Shown here: in pieces, positions 62,580-64,000 of the stretch
Numbering within the stretch: the first letter of the stretch is position 1
How the letters are laid out: each line of letters starts with the position of its first letter
Assembly (NCBI GenBank): GCA_030529225.1
Contig: JAUMXH010000006.1
Coordinates: 1-64,000, forward strand
Length of the DNA: 64,000 bases
Direction: 5' to 3'
DNA from: Bacillota bacterium
GTDB lineage: Bacteria; Bacillota; Clostridia; Peptostreptococcales; Acidaminobacteraceae
Made by a program: the position numbers and the translations under genes
Notes under the pieces: model-generated
What the model was told of the DNA's origin: nothing
Database searches by the model: none
Seen by the model: only the letters and a program-made list of their open reading frames with translations

Positions 62580-64000
62580 TTACGCGTTTTGGAATTCCGA
62601 AACCAGGGAACTGATGGTCGATTTCGCATCCCCGTAAATCATCAGGGTGTTGTCATTGGTAAACAGGTCGTTCTCGAGTCCTGAATATCCCTTTCCTTTT
62701 CCCCGCTTCAGCACGAAGACGTTCTTCGCTTCGTACGCTTTGATGATCGGCATTCCGTAGATTGGCGAACTTTCATCGTGCTCCGCAGCCGGATTGACGA
62801 CGTCGTTGGCACCGATGACGACCGCAACGTCCTGGGTTCCCATCATCGGGTTCATTTCATCCATGGTCTTCAATTTATCGTAGTCGATGTCCGCCTCGGC
62901 CAAGAGAACGTTCATATGGCCCGGCATCCTGCCCGCAACCGGATGAATCGCGAAGTTGACTTCACAGCCGTTGTTCTCCAAAGCATTGGTCAAATCCTTC
63001 ACCGCGTGCTGGGCCTGGGCAACCGCCATTCCGTAGCCCGGAACAAAGACGACAGAGTTCGCCGCTTCCAAAATCAAGTACGCATCTTCCGCCGAGATAC
63101 TTTGCGGCTCTTTTTCGACGCCAGCACTCTTTCTGGCACCGGCTTTGACCGGCTTCGCGAAGAGGAGCTTCACAAGTTTCTTGTTCATCGCCTTACACAT
63201 GATGACGGTGAGGATGACCCCGGAAGCGCCGACCAAACAGCCCGCTACGATCAGAACCACGTTGTTGATGGTAAAACCGACCATGGCCGCGGCGATTCCC
63301 GACAAACTGTTCAGGAAGGAGATGATAACCGGCATGTCGCCTCCTCCGATCGGAATGACAAAGGTGACTCCCAGAACAAGTGAGAGGGCCACGACGATGT
63401 AAACGATGGCATCGGCAGACAGAACTCCCAGCCAAGCAGGGTTCAGATAGAGGACCGAAAGCGCCAAGCCGACTAAGATAATCAGCCCGTTCACCTGGTT
63501 TTGTGCCGGGAAGTGAATTTGATTTCCGCTCATTCTTCCCGAAAGCTTCGCCCAGGCGATCATCGAACCGGTAAAGGTGACGCCGCCGACGATGATGGTC
63601 AGTCCGAGCGATATTCCGTTTACACTGTTCAAGACCTGACCGCCGTTCTTGATGTGCTCGACGATCGCGACCAACAAGGAAGCGAGACCTCCGAACCCGT
63701 TAAACGAGGCAACCATCTCCGGCATCCCGGTCATCTTGACCGTCTTTGCCAAATACATCCCGATTCCGCCTCCGACGAGGACCGCCAGAACGCTCCACAG
63801 ATAACCGTTCTTCAAGAGGTCCGTCATGTTCCAGGTCGCGATAACTTCTGCATTCATCAGGGTTGCGATGAGAGCCAGAAGCATCCCGTACATCGATATG
63901 ATGTTCCCCTGCCTTGCGGTCGGGGTTTTTCCCATCTTTTTGATTCCTATGATAAATAGGATACAAGAAACCATATAAGCCAGATACACGATGTATTCGA
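62580..64000 (-). CDS. pntB: NAD(P) transhydrogenase beta subunit, 5' end cut by the window
   Basis: At least 470 residues of the membrane and NADP-binding subunit that exchanges hydride between NADH and NADP+ using the proton gradient. Nine or so helices (residues 1-265) are followed by the NADP domain with VPGYGMAVAQAQHAV and GANDVVNPAA. The frame stays open to the window edge and the first helix is only just complete, so the true start probably lies beyond 64000. A GTG at 63989 is a possible but less likely start. PntA is expected next, outside the window. Confidence 0.93.
   Translation of the reverse strand, partial: EYIVYLAYMVSCILFIIGIKKMGKTPTARQGNIISMYGMLLALIATLMNAEVIATWNMTDLLKNGYLWSVLAVLVGGGIGMYLAKTVKMTGMPEMVASFNGFGGLASLLVAIVEHIKNGGQVLNSVNGISLGLTIIVGGVTFTGSMIAWAKLSGRMSGNQIHFPAQNQVNGLIILVGLALSVLYLNPAWLGVLSADAIVYIVVALSLVLGVTFVIPIGGGDMPVIISFLNSLSGIAAAMVGFTINNVVLIVAGCLVGASGVILTVIMCKAMNKKLVKLLFAKPVKAGARKSAGVEKEPQSISAEDAYLILEAANSVVFVPGYGMAVAQAQHAVKDLTNALENNGCEVNFAIHPVAGRMPGHMNVLLAEADIDYDKLKTMDEMNPMMGTQDVAVVIGANDVVNPAAEHDESSPIYGMPIIKAYEAKNVFVLKRGKGKGYSGLENDLFTNDNTLMIYGDAKSTISSLVSEFQNA

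Noticed and set aside
62510-62590. tRNA-like TTCGATTCC string on the minus strand
   Set aside because: No pairing T stem, anticodon arm or acceptor stem could be formed.

Overview
The window looks like the chromosome of an anaerobic, fermentative Firmicute (Bacillota) of the Clostridia/Tissierellia type. I judge this from gene content: HrcA with a CIRCE operator, an IreB/RuvX/AlaS operon, YhaM, small basic protein plus DUF881 genes inside the division cluster, a SCIFF peptide with its radical-SAM maturase between yajC and secDF, indolepyruvate:ferredoxin oxidoreductase (IorAB) and phosphate butyryltransferase. Shine-Dalgarno sites are strong and GTG/TTG starts are frequent. Base composition looks close to balanced, which is high for this group; I do not name a species.

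Layout. 1-3432 (+): a pair of S9 peptidase-like genes, the first lacking recognisable catalytic residues. 3448-10366 (-): a TetR-controlled operon (TetR, two ABC half-transporters, then ECF S, T and duplicated A subunits) with a consensus promoter and an 11-bp-arm operator. 10419-16833 (-) plus alaS to 19520: alaS, ireB, ruvX, a tail-anchored unknown, ptb, yhaM, plsC, tmk, a FlK-like thioesterase and an M20 amidohydrolase, ending at a strong terminator. 19636-26934 (-): yajC, SCIFF peptide, SCIFF maturase, secDF, a LapA-domain protein and recJ. 27050-32195: a Crp/Fnr regulator facing iorAB, then an XRE regulator and a class I aminotransferase.

32223-46421 (-): the division and cell-wall (dcw) cluster, mraZ to ftsZ, without murE, murC or ftsA. 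46549-47045 holds tRNA-Arg(ACG), two tandem 141-142 bp repeats each carrying a tRNA 3'-end copy, and two terminators. 47084-54462 (-): rpsT, then (upstream on the same strand) a VCBS-like gene with an in-frame TGA, a DUF3160 lipoprotein, wecB, a secreted/anchored nuclease, an RsmC-like methyltransferase, a 30-residue membrane peptide and a MEMO1-AMMECR1 fusion. 54706-62341 (-): SPFH/NfeD pair, radA, and the CIRCE-controlled hrcA-grpE-dnaK-dnaJ operon. 62580-64000 (-): pntB, cut by the window edge.

How parts fit: the aminotransferase and IorAB could together ferment aromatic amino acids, with Ptb/thioesterase handling acyl-CoA products (inference). The TetR/ECF/ABC operon looks like a regulated uptake system, possibly for a metallophore, haem or a cofactor. 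Most of the rest is conserved housekeeping. The most unusual items are the tRNA-tail tandem repeats, the in-frame TGA gene, the pseudo-peptidase partner, the SCIFF locus and the TetR/ECF/half-transporter operon.
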